Below, piece by piece: positions 33,198 through 38,285 of a stretch of 38,339 bases of DNA. The notes below the pieces were generated by a model, which saw nothing but the letters and a program-made list of their open reading frames with translations, was not told the DNA's origin and searched no databases. The DNA lies in the IMG/VR virus record IMGVR_UViG_3300034642_000216, positions 1-38,339 of that record; one strand, given 5' to 3'. Both the position numbers and the translations under genes were made by a program. Numbering within the stretch: position 1 is the first letter of the stretch; every line of letters starts with the position of its first letter. Source of the stretch: a virus.

Positions 33198-34250
33198 AAA
33201 GGGTTTTCGAGCATCGGCGGATGTGAAAACCTCATTATTATACGACGTGGAAGGCTGAAATTGGGGGTCTGCCGACACATACGCTGATGTGTTGTGAACC
33301 CTTGCCATTGCATATTTATCTTCCTCGGTTAAAACTTTTTGCATCTTTTGCAGCTCGCCTGTGTGGTAAGCCTTTGCGAGATTAACCAAGTCTCTGCTCT
33401 TCTGTTTGCCCAACGCTCTAGCATAACGTCTCGTAACTTCAACGGAACTGTGGCACATGATGTCACATACTCTGTCGATTGGGGTATCGATCATTAACAA
33501 CGCACTACAGAATGTGTGGCGCAGCTGCTTCAATGGATACTGTTTGTCTTGAGGTAATGCGTAAGAACGATTCTTGTTAAACCAATAAGCAAGTTGATCT
33601 ACAGTTTCCCAGTCGTCTCCAAAAACTAGAGCATCTTTATGCTTGTTTCTGATACGTGGCTCAAGTACTTCCTGTAGCTTGGGCATTATTGGTATAGGTA
33701 CTATCTTGGAAGCTTTGTTTTGAAAACTTCTACCTATGTATAGCCAGCCGTGCTCGAGATCGACGTCCCTGGCTTTGATCTTAAGGATTTCACCACGTCT
33801 AGCACCTGACCATGCGAGAGCCAATATGATATCGGCCAGATCATCTCTGCCCATAAACTCATAAGATCTTGCATACTTAACCATTGCATCTACCTCGTCA
33901 AAGGTATAAACAATCGGTGTTTGCTGCGGTTCATGCTGACGTGCTCCTACAAAGCATGTAGGGAACTCCGGAATTAAGTGACGTTGAGCACAAAACAATA
34001 AGGCTGTCTTCACAGCGGATATCGACTTGTTGATTGTGGAAGGTGAACGGCCATTATGCTTCATCGTATTGATGAGCTTGTCCATTGCCATCCAGTCAAT
34101 CATGCTGACGGCACAATTACCCCAGACCTTCTGCGGCCATGCGAGGTTATTGATGATAGTTTGACGCGACCTTGAGTGAACCCATTGAGGTCTACTCTTA
34201 AGGGCGTAGTCAATACACTGATTCAGTGTTTTAAACTGTTTGTTCGCCAT
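33162..34250 (-). CDS. int: Tyrosine-family site-specific integrase
   Basis: This 362-residue recombinase has a SAM-like core-binding N-domain (LAWPQKVWGN to AVKTALLF) and the catalytic set: Arg in LAWSGARRGEILK, Lys in the beta-hairpin FQNKASKIVPI, KQLRHTF (Lys replacing the first His of box II), His in MCHSSVEVT and the nucleophile Tyr in RRYAR. The last nine residues, VAELVDAHV, are the translated tRNA-Leu attachment site. It overlaps the MarR-like gene by 20 nt. It implies capacity for integration at a tRNA-Leu gene, though cyanopodoviruses with int have mostly been seen as lytic. Confidence 0.95.
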   Translation of the reverse strand: MANKQFKTLNQCIDYALKSRPQWVHSRSRQTIINNLAWPQKVWGNCAVSMIDWMAMDKLINTMKHNGRSPSTINKSISAVKTALLFCAQRHLIPEFPTCFVGARQHEPQQTPIVYTFDEVDAMVKYARSYEFMGRDDLADIILALAWSGARRGEILKIKARDVDLEHGWLYIGRSFQNKASKIVPIPIMPKLQEVLEPRIRNKHKDALVFGDDWETVDQLAYWFNKNRSYALPQDKQYPLKQLRHTFCSALLMIDTPIDRVCDIMCHSSVEVTRRYARALGKQKSRDLVNLAKAYHTGELQKMQKVLTEEDKYAMARVHNTSAYVSADPQFQPSTSYNNEVFTSADARKPFADVAELVDAHV

Positions 34251-34614
34251 AAAGAATTTGTTTCATGGTGTTTGCAAGTTGTCGACCTTTGGCTGTCAAT
34301 TGAAGTATTTGTCTACGACGATTTGTCCTATCCCGATACTTGACAATCAAGCCCAGACCTGGTTTTCCTAGCCTATGTTGATCACTCAACCAATCAGTAT
34401 TCCTGCTTCCGCTTGCACTAGATAATTCTAATTCTCTTTCCATATCGATTTTATTGCAGTCATCGTGACTAGCTACGTATAAGAAAGTGGCGATTACTTG
34501 AGCAGGAATTTCTTTGGAGTATGCGTTCTCAGAATTTCTAAAGGCTTCGATCGCTCGGGCCAACTTCTCCATCTGAGTGCATGTCACCGCCCTGCTTGGG
34601 TTGAGGTCTGACAT
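34231..34614 (-). CDS. MarR-like winged-helix regulator
   Basis: This 127-residue protein has a winged-helix layout: an N-terminal helix (MEKLARAIEAFRNSE), helices with FLYVASHDDCNKIDMERELE, a recognition-helix segment (SSASGSRNTDWLSD) and a wing (LIVKYRDRTNRRRQILQLTAKG). The LTAKGRQL end is typical for MarR. MarR-like genes sit before int and RNA polymerase in marine picocyanobacterial podoviruses. It may control the early operon or integration. The start at 34614 has no clear ribosome-binding site; an internal ATG at 34566 would still keep the domain. Confidence 0.85.
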   Translation of the reverse strand: MSDLNPSRAVTCTQMEKLARAIEAFRNSENAYSKEIPAQVIATFLYVASHDDCNKIDMERELELSSASGSRNTDWLSDQHRLGKPGLGLIVKYRDRTNRRRQILQLTAKGRQLANTMKQILYGEQTV

Positions 34615-34735
34615 TGGTGGTAGGAAGGGGTCTTGGTCTGTATTCTAAGTGAAGTCTTCCTATGTGGATAGAAAAATCAATAAAACTGTCATTTTCCAAG
34701 CCTACATATATGGAGCCAATACTGAAAAGGTTCAT
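34538..34735 (-). CDS. Possible small ORF before the MarR-like gene
   Basis: A 65-codon frame fills the 130-nt space between the 47-residue gene and the MarR-like gene, then runs 77 nt into the latter. Only its first 40 residues (NLFSIGSIYVGLENDSFIDF) lie outside known genes. No family, no clear ribosome-binding site. It could equally be the untranslated leader of the regulator. Confidence 0.3.
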   Translation of the reverse strand: MNLFSIGSIYVGLENDSFIDFSIHIGRLHLEYRPRPLPTTNVRPQPKQGGDMHSDGEVGPSDRSL

Positions 34736-34744
34736 AAAGTCTTT

Positions 34745-34888
34745 TTAGTAGTTATTTGTCATAACAGGTAACTTAGAGTCTGATTGTATTTGTTGCAACA
34801 TTATTTTTTGCAACTCCTCTTTATGTGGATGAGTTGACAATTCTTGTAACAATTGTTGCATCCGTTTGGTATATGTTTTGCTGTTCAT
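34745..34888 (-). CDS. Small early hypothetical protein
   Basis: From the ATG at 34888 a 47-residue protein reads NSKTYTKRMQQLLQELSTHP, then a Gln-rich helix (EELQKIMLQQIQSD). An earlier in-frame start lies inside the preceding gene and is less likely. It looks like a compact helical early protein, the kind T7-like phages use to alter host enzymes. No family is recognised. Confidence 0.55.
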   Translation of the reverse strand: MNSKTYTKRMQQLLQELSTHPHKEELQKIMLQQIQSDSKLPVMTNNY

Positions 34889-34907
34889 AATAAAAATGGT
34901 TATCGTT

Positions 34908-35234
34908 TTATATCCAATCTGTAGGCGGTTCGGGGCTGAGGTGATACATCCCATCCATCGTAGCCATAGTTATAGACTTGTTTTCCCTCATCGCTTGAGT
35001 GATGCAAGCCTCGGCTCCGCGCTTGGTGTTGTAATATTTCTCAACGTACTTGCCAGTGTTGTTATCTCTGATTCTGATGATACCGAAGACAGAATCTGGA
35101 ATGACATATTGATGACATTTCCACTCCTTCAGCTCTTCATAAGAAAGACTAGGCAAAAACTCTTCGGGTAGATCTCTTACGGCTCTCCAATTATTAGGAA
35201 AGTATTTTTGTCCTCTATTAGGTTTCTTTTTCAT
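34908..35234 (-). CDS. Early hypothetical protein
   Basis: This 108-residue protein starts in an ATGA overlap with the 57-residue gene and has GGAG about 10 nt upstream. The sequence is mixed alpha/beta: YFPNNWRAVRDLPEEFLPSL, then VFGIIRIRDNNTGKYVEKYY and a basic repeat-like segment RGAEACITQAM. The IRIRDNNTGKYVEKYY strand pair could bind nucleic acid or protein. No family is recognised. Coupling and codon pattern support a real gene. Confidence 0.8.
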   Translation of the reverse strand: MKKKPNRGQKYFPNNWRAVRDLPEEFLPSLSYEELKEWKCHQYVIPDSVFGIIRIRDNNTGKYVEKYYNTKRGAEACITQAMRENKSITMATMDGMYHLSPEPPTDWI

Positions 35235-35404
35235 AATGGATATACTCCGGTTATATGTTTAACATCAATTAGCTCATATCCCCTGGTATCACACCAGTCT
35301 TGTGCTTTCCACGCTGCGTCTTCGTGATCGATAGCTTCCATTAGATGCCATCGCCAGTCTGACCAGTGAGGTAATACTTTAAATTCAACTTGATAAGAGT
35401 TCAT
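35231..35404 (-). CDS. Small early hypothetical protein (57 residues)
   Basis: A 57-codon frame starts at the ATG at 35404 and ends in an ATGA overlap with the next gene. It reads NSYQVEFKVLPHWSDWRWHL, then MEAIDHEDAAWKAQDWCDT and ends ITGVYPL. The beta-strand plus helix pattern with many Trp looks like a small globular protein. Upstream AGGCG may be its ribosome-binding site, but it lies in a leader stem. It is too short for many gene finders. Confidence 0.7.
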   Translation of the reverse strand: MNSYQVEFKVLPHWSDWRWHLMEAIDHEDAAWKAQDWCDTRGYELIDVKHITGVYPL

Positions 35405-35482
35405 AGTGACGCCTATAGATGTGTGTGAAGCCTGTCCTTGTTCAAGGGGGGTTTATTGACTGTCAGGCGTAGTCACAAAATC
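35405..35482 (-). promoter_or_regulatory. Leader with long-range stem before the 57-residue gene
   Basis: CGCCT near the 5' side and AGGCG just before the ATG can pair, extended by GTGA/TCAC, with a small CCTTG-AA-CAAGG hairpin inside. The AGGCG arm is the only Shine-Dalgarno-like sequence, so the fold could hide it. The TCACACACAT motif also lies here. Confidence 0.4.
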
Positions 35483-35692
35483 TTATTTGCAAATAAAGTG
35501 TCCAGTGCATTGAAACTGCCACTTAAATTCAAATAAGTCACCGTATTCCTGAGCGACTCTACAGTCGATGATACGGGCAATAGTCTGTCGGTCTGCGTCC
35601 GTGAGCACGTCGCAAACGTTAAAGTCTTTCGTGCGGCAAAGTTTCTTGTTATGCTCGTCCGCTTGTTTGATCAAGTCGTTGTACTCGGTCAT
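35483..35692 (-). CDS. Early hypothetical protein (69 residues)
   Basis: This protein reads TEYNDLIKQADEHNKKLCRT, then a helix LTDADRQTIARIIDCRVAQE and a C-terminal FQCTGHFIC. It starts in ATGA overlap with the 54-residue gene. The DADRQTIARIID segment looks like a compact helical motif, but no family is recognised. Four cysteines are spread through the protein, without a clear metal site. Confidence 0.8.
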   Translation of the reverse strand: MTEYNDLIKQADEHNKKLCRTKDFNVCDVLTDADRQTIARIIDCRVAQEYGDLFEFKWQFQCTGHFICK

Positions 35693-35853
35693 AACTCTTT
35701 TGAATAATCAACCTTTTTCTTGTCATGGATGCAGTCAATACGTCCAATCTTTCCAAAGGTCAACGCCATTTGTTCAGCATGTTCTTTGCTGTCGGCTTCA
35801 AACCTGTAATAGTTAAAAACTGTTTTACTGGTTCTTACTTCGTATGTAGTCAT
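35689..35853 (-). CDS. Small early hypothetical protein (54 residues)
   Basis: A 54-codon frame starts at the ATG at 35853 and overlaps both neighbours as ATGA. The text TTYEVRTSKTVFNYYRFEAD, then SKEHAEQMALTFGKIGRI, suggests a beta-hairpin and a helix, as in many small phage proteins that bind host enzymes. It is too short for common gene-finding limits, but the double coupling argues strongly that it is translated. Confidence 0.75.
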   Translation of the reverse strand: MTTYEVRTSKTVFNYYRFEADSKEHAEQMALTFGKIGRIDCIHDKKKVDYSKEL

Positions 35854-36056
35854 AGCTGCCCTTGTCTCCTATCTTTAATGGGAAACAATTCTGGCTCAGG
35901 TTTAAAAGAGTCGATGATGATCTCCCACCTTAACGCCTTGTCCTTGAGAGATCCCAGTTCCTGGAGTACTTCTTGGAAAGTCGAAGACTGATTAAGATCC
36001 GGATTACTTGCCCATGCAATTGCATAGACTTCCGAAATAAACTTTGACTGATTCAT
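35850..36056 (-). CDS. Early hypothetical protein (68 residues)
   Basis: This is the first gene of the early operon: MNQSKFISEVYAIAWASNPD, then a helical segment FQEVLQELGSLKDKALRWEI. It starts 13 bases after the ACTGA-loop hairpin and has no Shine-Dalgarno, so its translation start may use the upstream RNA structure. No family is recognised. It ends in ATGA overlap with the 54-residue gene. Confidence 0.8.
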   Translation of the reverse strand: MNQSKFISEVYAIAWASNPDLNQSSTFQEVLQELGSLKDKALRWEIIIDSFKPEPELFPIKDRRQGQL

Positions 36057-36069
36057 AAATTGTCAATAA

Positions 36070-36088
36070 ACCCAGCTCAGTGCTGGGC
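36070..36088 (-). promoter_or_regulatory. 7-bp hairpin with ACTGA loop
   Basis: GCCCAGC pairs with GCTGGGT (one G-U) around ACTGA. It starts exactly three bases (ATT) after the minihelix. The stem differs from the hairpin at 37647-37665 but the loop is identical, so loop and shape appear selected rather than copied. TTTATT follows, so weak termination is possible. Confidence 0.65.
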
Positions 36089-36091
36089 AAT

Positions 36092-36131
36092 CGGACGGGA
36101 TGGAGTCGAACCATCTATAACCCTGCGTCCA
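36092..36131 (-). ncRNA. T-arm minihelix element, copy before the early operon
   Basis: On the minus strand TGGACGC (acceptor-like 5' strand), a 9-nt connector, T-stem GATGG, T-loop TTCGACT, CCATC and then CCGTCCG form a tRNA-like acceptor/T-arm helix. Six of seven acceptor pairs form (one G-U), and the innermost is a mismatch. The T-loop keeps all consensus positions. There is no D arm, anticodon arm or encoded CCA. It lies between the tandem terminators and the first early gene. Confidence 0.6.
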
Positions 36132-36152
36132 TGTCTGCGTCCCTGTGCGTCC
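36124..36152 (-). repeat. Three GGACGCA direct repeats
   Basis: GGACGCA occurs three times with spacings of 12 and 10 bp, about one helical turn. Such phasing suits a protein-binding operator near the early promoter. The copy closest to the gene also forms the acceptor strand of the minihelix. Confidence 0.55.
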
Positions 36153-36175
36153 TTGAGATTCCAGGTTCTGACTAG

Positions 36176-36219
36176 AAAAAAATAAAAAAAAATAAAAAAC
36201 GCCCTTAAAATGTGGGCGT
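36176..36219 (-). terminator. Second tandem intrinsic terminator
   Basis: The stem ACGCCC/GGGCGT with a 9-nt loop is followed on the minus strand by a long U-rich run (TTTTTTATTTTTTTTTATTTTTTT). It isolates the early operon from the accessory module. Confidence 0.9.
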
Positions 36220-36252
36220 CCATGTGTGTGAAAGCGGCTTAAGCGAAAATTT

Positions 36253-36290
36253 TAGAAAAATAAAAAATCCGCTCAAAATTTGGGCGGATT
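36253..36290 (-). terminator. First tandem intrinsic terminator, after the methyltransferase gene
   Basis: AATCCGC pairs with GCGGATT around an 11-nt loop that can pair further (CAAA/TTTG). TTTTTTATTTTT follows on the minus strand. It begins 10 nt after the methyltransferase stop. Confidence 0.92.
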
Positions 36291-36300
36291 CTGTAAAAAA

Positions 36301-36888
36301 TTAGGGGCGAATTGCGCCCCATTGCTCGGCCATCGCGTCGGCGATTCCTTGATAAGTTTTACTGCGTAATTTCCAGCGGTCCGGTGACGGCGGAAGATAG
36401 TGCAAACGCTGGCGGATTTTATTAGGTAAACCGGAAACATCTATAAATTTAGTGCCTTTTAATTTCGGTAAACCTTTTAACCATAAGCCGGTGCGCTTTT
36501 GTTCAGCGTGGCCGAACTGGTAAGGCTGTATATATTGCGACGGCTTGCCCATACTTGAGCGGCTGGACAATGCGCCGACAGGATTCTCAACCGCTATGCG
36601 CTGGCACTTATTGTTAAATATGCGCTCAACAAATTTAATGGCGGCTTGCTGTTTACCAGTGCGGACCAGCTCGGCCCAGTTTTTAGCATTTGATACTGTC
36701 AAATATGTACAGGGCGGGTGAGCAATTATAAGGTCATAATCGTCATCGATAATATCGAATATGTCGCCCTGATAGTGTGGGCCGGCTTTGTCAGTCGGCA
36801 AAAGGTCACAACTTATAGCGTCGTGACCACGTTTTATAAAAGCATCGCGGACAGTGCCGGAATACTCGCAAGCAATTAATACTTTCAT
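36301..36888 (-). CDS. DNA cytosine methyltransferase-like protein
   Basis: This 195-residue protein belongs to the short phage family resembling C5-methyltransferases: KVLIACEYSGTVRDAF (SAM-binding motif I), ISCDLLPTD (motif II), AHPPCTYLT with the Pro-Cys pair (P59-C60, motif IV) and AVENPVGALSS (motif VI, ENP rather than ENV). It is much shorter than active C5 enzymes and lacks an obvious large target-recognition domain, so catalysis on DNA is uncertain. G+C is higher than in the core genes and codon choice differs (many GCC, GGC), suggesting recent gain. It ends in a terminator. Confidence 0.85.
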   Translation of the reverse strand: MKVLIACEYSGTVRDAFIKRGHDAISCDLLPTDKAGPHYQGDIFDIIDDDYDLIIAHPPCTYLTVSNAKNWAELVRTGKQQAAIKFVERIFNNKCQRIAVENPVGALSSRSSMGKPSQYIQPYQFGHAEQKRTGLWLKGLPKLKGTKFIDVSGLPNKIRQRLHYLPPSPDRWKLRSKTYQGIADAMAEQWGAIRP

Positions 36889-36902
36889 AGTGCAAAGGCT
36901 GT

Positions 36903-37634
36903 CTAAGTGGATTGATTAAGTAATTGATTTAATTTCTTTTTATTATTTCCATGAGCTACAAACGCTATCGCGTAGTCTCTCGGCTTAGAACATAAAAGGC
37001 AAGTTTCGCACTTTGTAGGCTGGCAAGTCTGGGCCGGACATACAACAACGCGGCGACCCTTAGGCGTTTTAATTGGCTTATCTACTTTGTAATAAGTTTT
37101 TTTATCTTTTAAAGAAGAATAAGCAATTAAATTGGGATTGTCCGAGCTGATAATTGAGCAAGCATTTAAGCTTTTATCAATTGCGGCGTCGGCTTCGCTT
37201 AATGATTCTGTGCTGGCGTTGATTGTGAAACCCTGAGCCGTTGCGGTTTTAATTGCTTCGGTGTTGTGGGTGTTCAATATGTGATGACTATATGTCCAGC
37301 CTTTGCGCCCTTTGTTAGCGTCTATTAATTGTCTTAATAGATCTAATCTAATTAAGCCGTCAAAGTGTGGGATATCGCCGGACGTATTCATTCGCCAAGG
37401 CTGGCCGGCTGGCAATGCTTTTATATTGCGAGCTAATCCGGCCCAGTCGGTTAAATTCTTGCCGGCGGTTCCTTTGTCTACCTTTGCCCAGATCCACGAT
37501 TGCGGACCTGTCTTCGCGTAGCAATTGCCGTTGATATGTGGGCATGTCTTCGGACAGCTGGCCGATTCAGTAATTGTGACCGGTAGCCGTCCCACTTTGC
37601 TGTTGGATGATTTCTTAATAAATAAGACTTTCAT
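36903..37634 (-). CDS. Cysteine-rich phage protein (gp88-like, possible Fe-S enzyme)
   Basis: This 243-residue protein has ESASCPKTCPHINGNCYAKT (C27, C31, C38), RMNTSGDIPHFDGL, WTYSHH and a C-terminal cluster CPAQTCQPTKCETCLLCSKP with six cysteines. Such proteins are found in many phages (gp88-like). The CxxxC...CYA pattern and the TIM-barrel-like spacing recall radical-SAM-like phage enzymes, but the standard CxxxCxxC is not present. It probably binds iron-sulphur or zinc. The ATG lies 12 bases after an ACTGA-loop hairpin and has no Shine-Dalgarno. Confidence 0.75.
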   Translation of the reverse strand: MKVLFIKKSSNSKVGRLPVTITESASCPKTCPHINGNCYAKTGPQSWIWAKVDKGTAGKNLTDWAGLARNIKALPAGQPWRMNTSGDIPHFDGLIRLDLLRQLIDANKGRKGWTYSHHILNTHNTEAIKTATAQGFTINASTESLSEADAAIDKSLNACSIISSDNPNLIAYSSLKDKKTYYKVDKPIKTPKGRRVVVCPAQTCQPTKCETCLLCSKPRDYAIAFVAHGNNKKKLNQLLNQST

Positions 37635-37646
37635 TTTTTAGTGTTG

Positions 37647-37665
37647 GCTACTCTCAGTGAGTAGC
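37647..37665 (-). promoter_or_regulatory. 7-bp hairpin with ACTGA loop
   Basis: GCTACTC and GAGTAGC form seven Watson-Crick pairs around ACTGA. It starts exactly three bases (ATT) after the minihelix, the same spacing as at 36070-36088. The gp88-like gene starts 12 nt later. Confidence 0.7.
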
Positions 37666-37668
37666 AAT

Positions 37669-37711
37669 TGCTAAGGGCGGAATCGAACCGCCCATAAAAA
37701 ACCATTTAGCG
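37669..37711 (-). ncRNA. T-arm minihelix element, copy before the gp88-like gene
   Basis: The minus strand has CGCTAAA, a 12-nt T-rich connector, T-stem GGCGG, T-loop TTCGATT, CCGCC and CTTAGCA. Five of seven acceptor pairs form (GCTAA/TTAGC). The stop codon of the 64-residue gene lies in the acceptor 5' strand. It looks like a tRNA without D and anticodon arms. No CCA is encoded. Confidence 0.65.
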
Positions 37712-37900
37712 TGTTAATAGTGAGCTCTCAGGGTCCAGCACGATTGTGAAAGTGTGGCCGAGTCTCTCAAGTGCTCGCATATCCCAGCGAGTAAGCGTCT
37801 TTTTTTTAGTGAGAGTTAGGATTGCGTCTCTTATGTCATCGTCCGCAATGTATGTGCGCTCTTGTCCGAAGTCGCGGCGTGTATAAACTTTGATTTCCAT
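37706..37900 (-). CDS. Hypothetical protein (64 residues)
   Basis: The protein reads EIKVYTRRDFGQERTYIADD, then a helix DIRDAILTLTKKKTLTRWDM and a strand FTIVLDPESS. It begins in a TAATG overlap with the KTSC-like gene and its stop codon lies in the following minihelix. No family is recognised. Its G+C and codon use are like the rest of the accessory module. Confidence 0.7.
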   Translation of the reverse strand: MEIKVYTRRDFGQERTYIADDDIRDAILTLTKKKTLTRWDMRALERLGHTFTIVLDPESSLLTR

Positions 37901-38163
37901 TAGTTTTTAACCCCTAATAAAGAGTGACTAAATAAAGCAAAGCCGGTGCGCTTACAAGTAACGCCCTTAAGTCTTTTAATCTTGTTGACCCAAAAGCCAA
38001 GAGATACCGAACCATTAATAAATAAATTAATAATTGCAAGACTTGGGACGTTGCTGTATGTGTACTCTCTGCCGCCGACATAGCGAACAATTGCAACACG
38101 TCTAAAAGGACACGCGGCGATAGTCTCAACGCATGTTGATGTTCTGTCTTCTATGTAATACAT
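37900..38163 (-). CDS. KTSC-like domain protein
   Basis: Starting at the ATG at 38163, the 87-residue protein contains RRVAIVRYVGGREYTYSNVP, then SVSLGFWVNKIKR. This matches the KTSC domain layout (strand, YxYxNVP, S-x-G-x-x-x-N-x-I). KTSC domains occur in phages and in some RNA-related proteins; function is unclear. An upstream in-frame TTG at 38265 is rejected because that region forms the minihelix and hairpin. It has no Shine-Dalgarno. Confidence 0.7.
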   Translation of the reverse strand: MYYIEDRTSTCVETIAACPFRRVAIVRYVGGREYTYSNVPSLAIINLFINGSVSLGFWVNKIKRLKGVTCKRTGFALFSHSLLGVKN

Positions 38164-38185
38164 AAAATTAAGTAATAAGTGGAAA

Positions 38186-38205
38186 TACTGTCTAAGTGGA
38201 CAGTA
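38186..38205 (-). promoter_or_regulatory. 7-bp hairpin after the third minihelix
   Basis: TACTGTC and GACAGTA pair perfectly around a CACTTA loop. It starts one base after the minihelix. The loop differs from ACTGA but keeps ACT and the final A. The KTSC-like gene starts 22 nt later. The 13-mer TCCACTTAGACAG in this hairpin recurs at 36899-36911. Confidence 0.6.
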
Positions 38206-38206
38206 A

Positions 38207-38253
38207 TGCAATTTATAGAATCGAACTATATAAAAGGGCCGGCCCCTATTGCA
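38207..38253 (-). ncRNA. T-arm minihelix element, copy before the KTSC-like gene
   Basis: TGCAATA and AATTGCA pair at six of seven positions, with the innermost mismatched. T-stem TATAG/CTATA encloses TTCGATT. The 16-nt connector contains the self-complementary GGGCCGGCCC. The stems have completely different sequences from the other copies while the T-loop stays the same, which is what compensatory change would give. Confidence 0.6.
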
Positions 38254-38285
38254 TGCATACTTCAAACGCTTGCGAGCGGTTGCAA

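Noticed and set aside
36092-38253. Ordinary tRNA genes at the three T-arm sites
   Set aside because: Only the acceptor strands and T-arm can be formed. Connectors of 9-16 nt cannot hold D and anticodon arms, and wider searches by eye found no cloverleaf.
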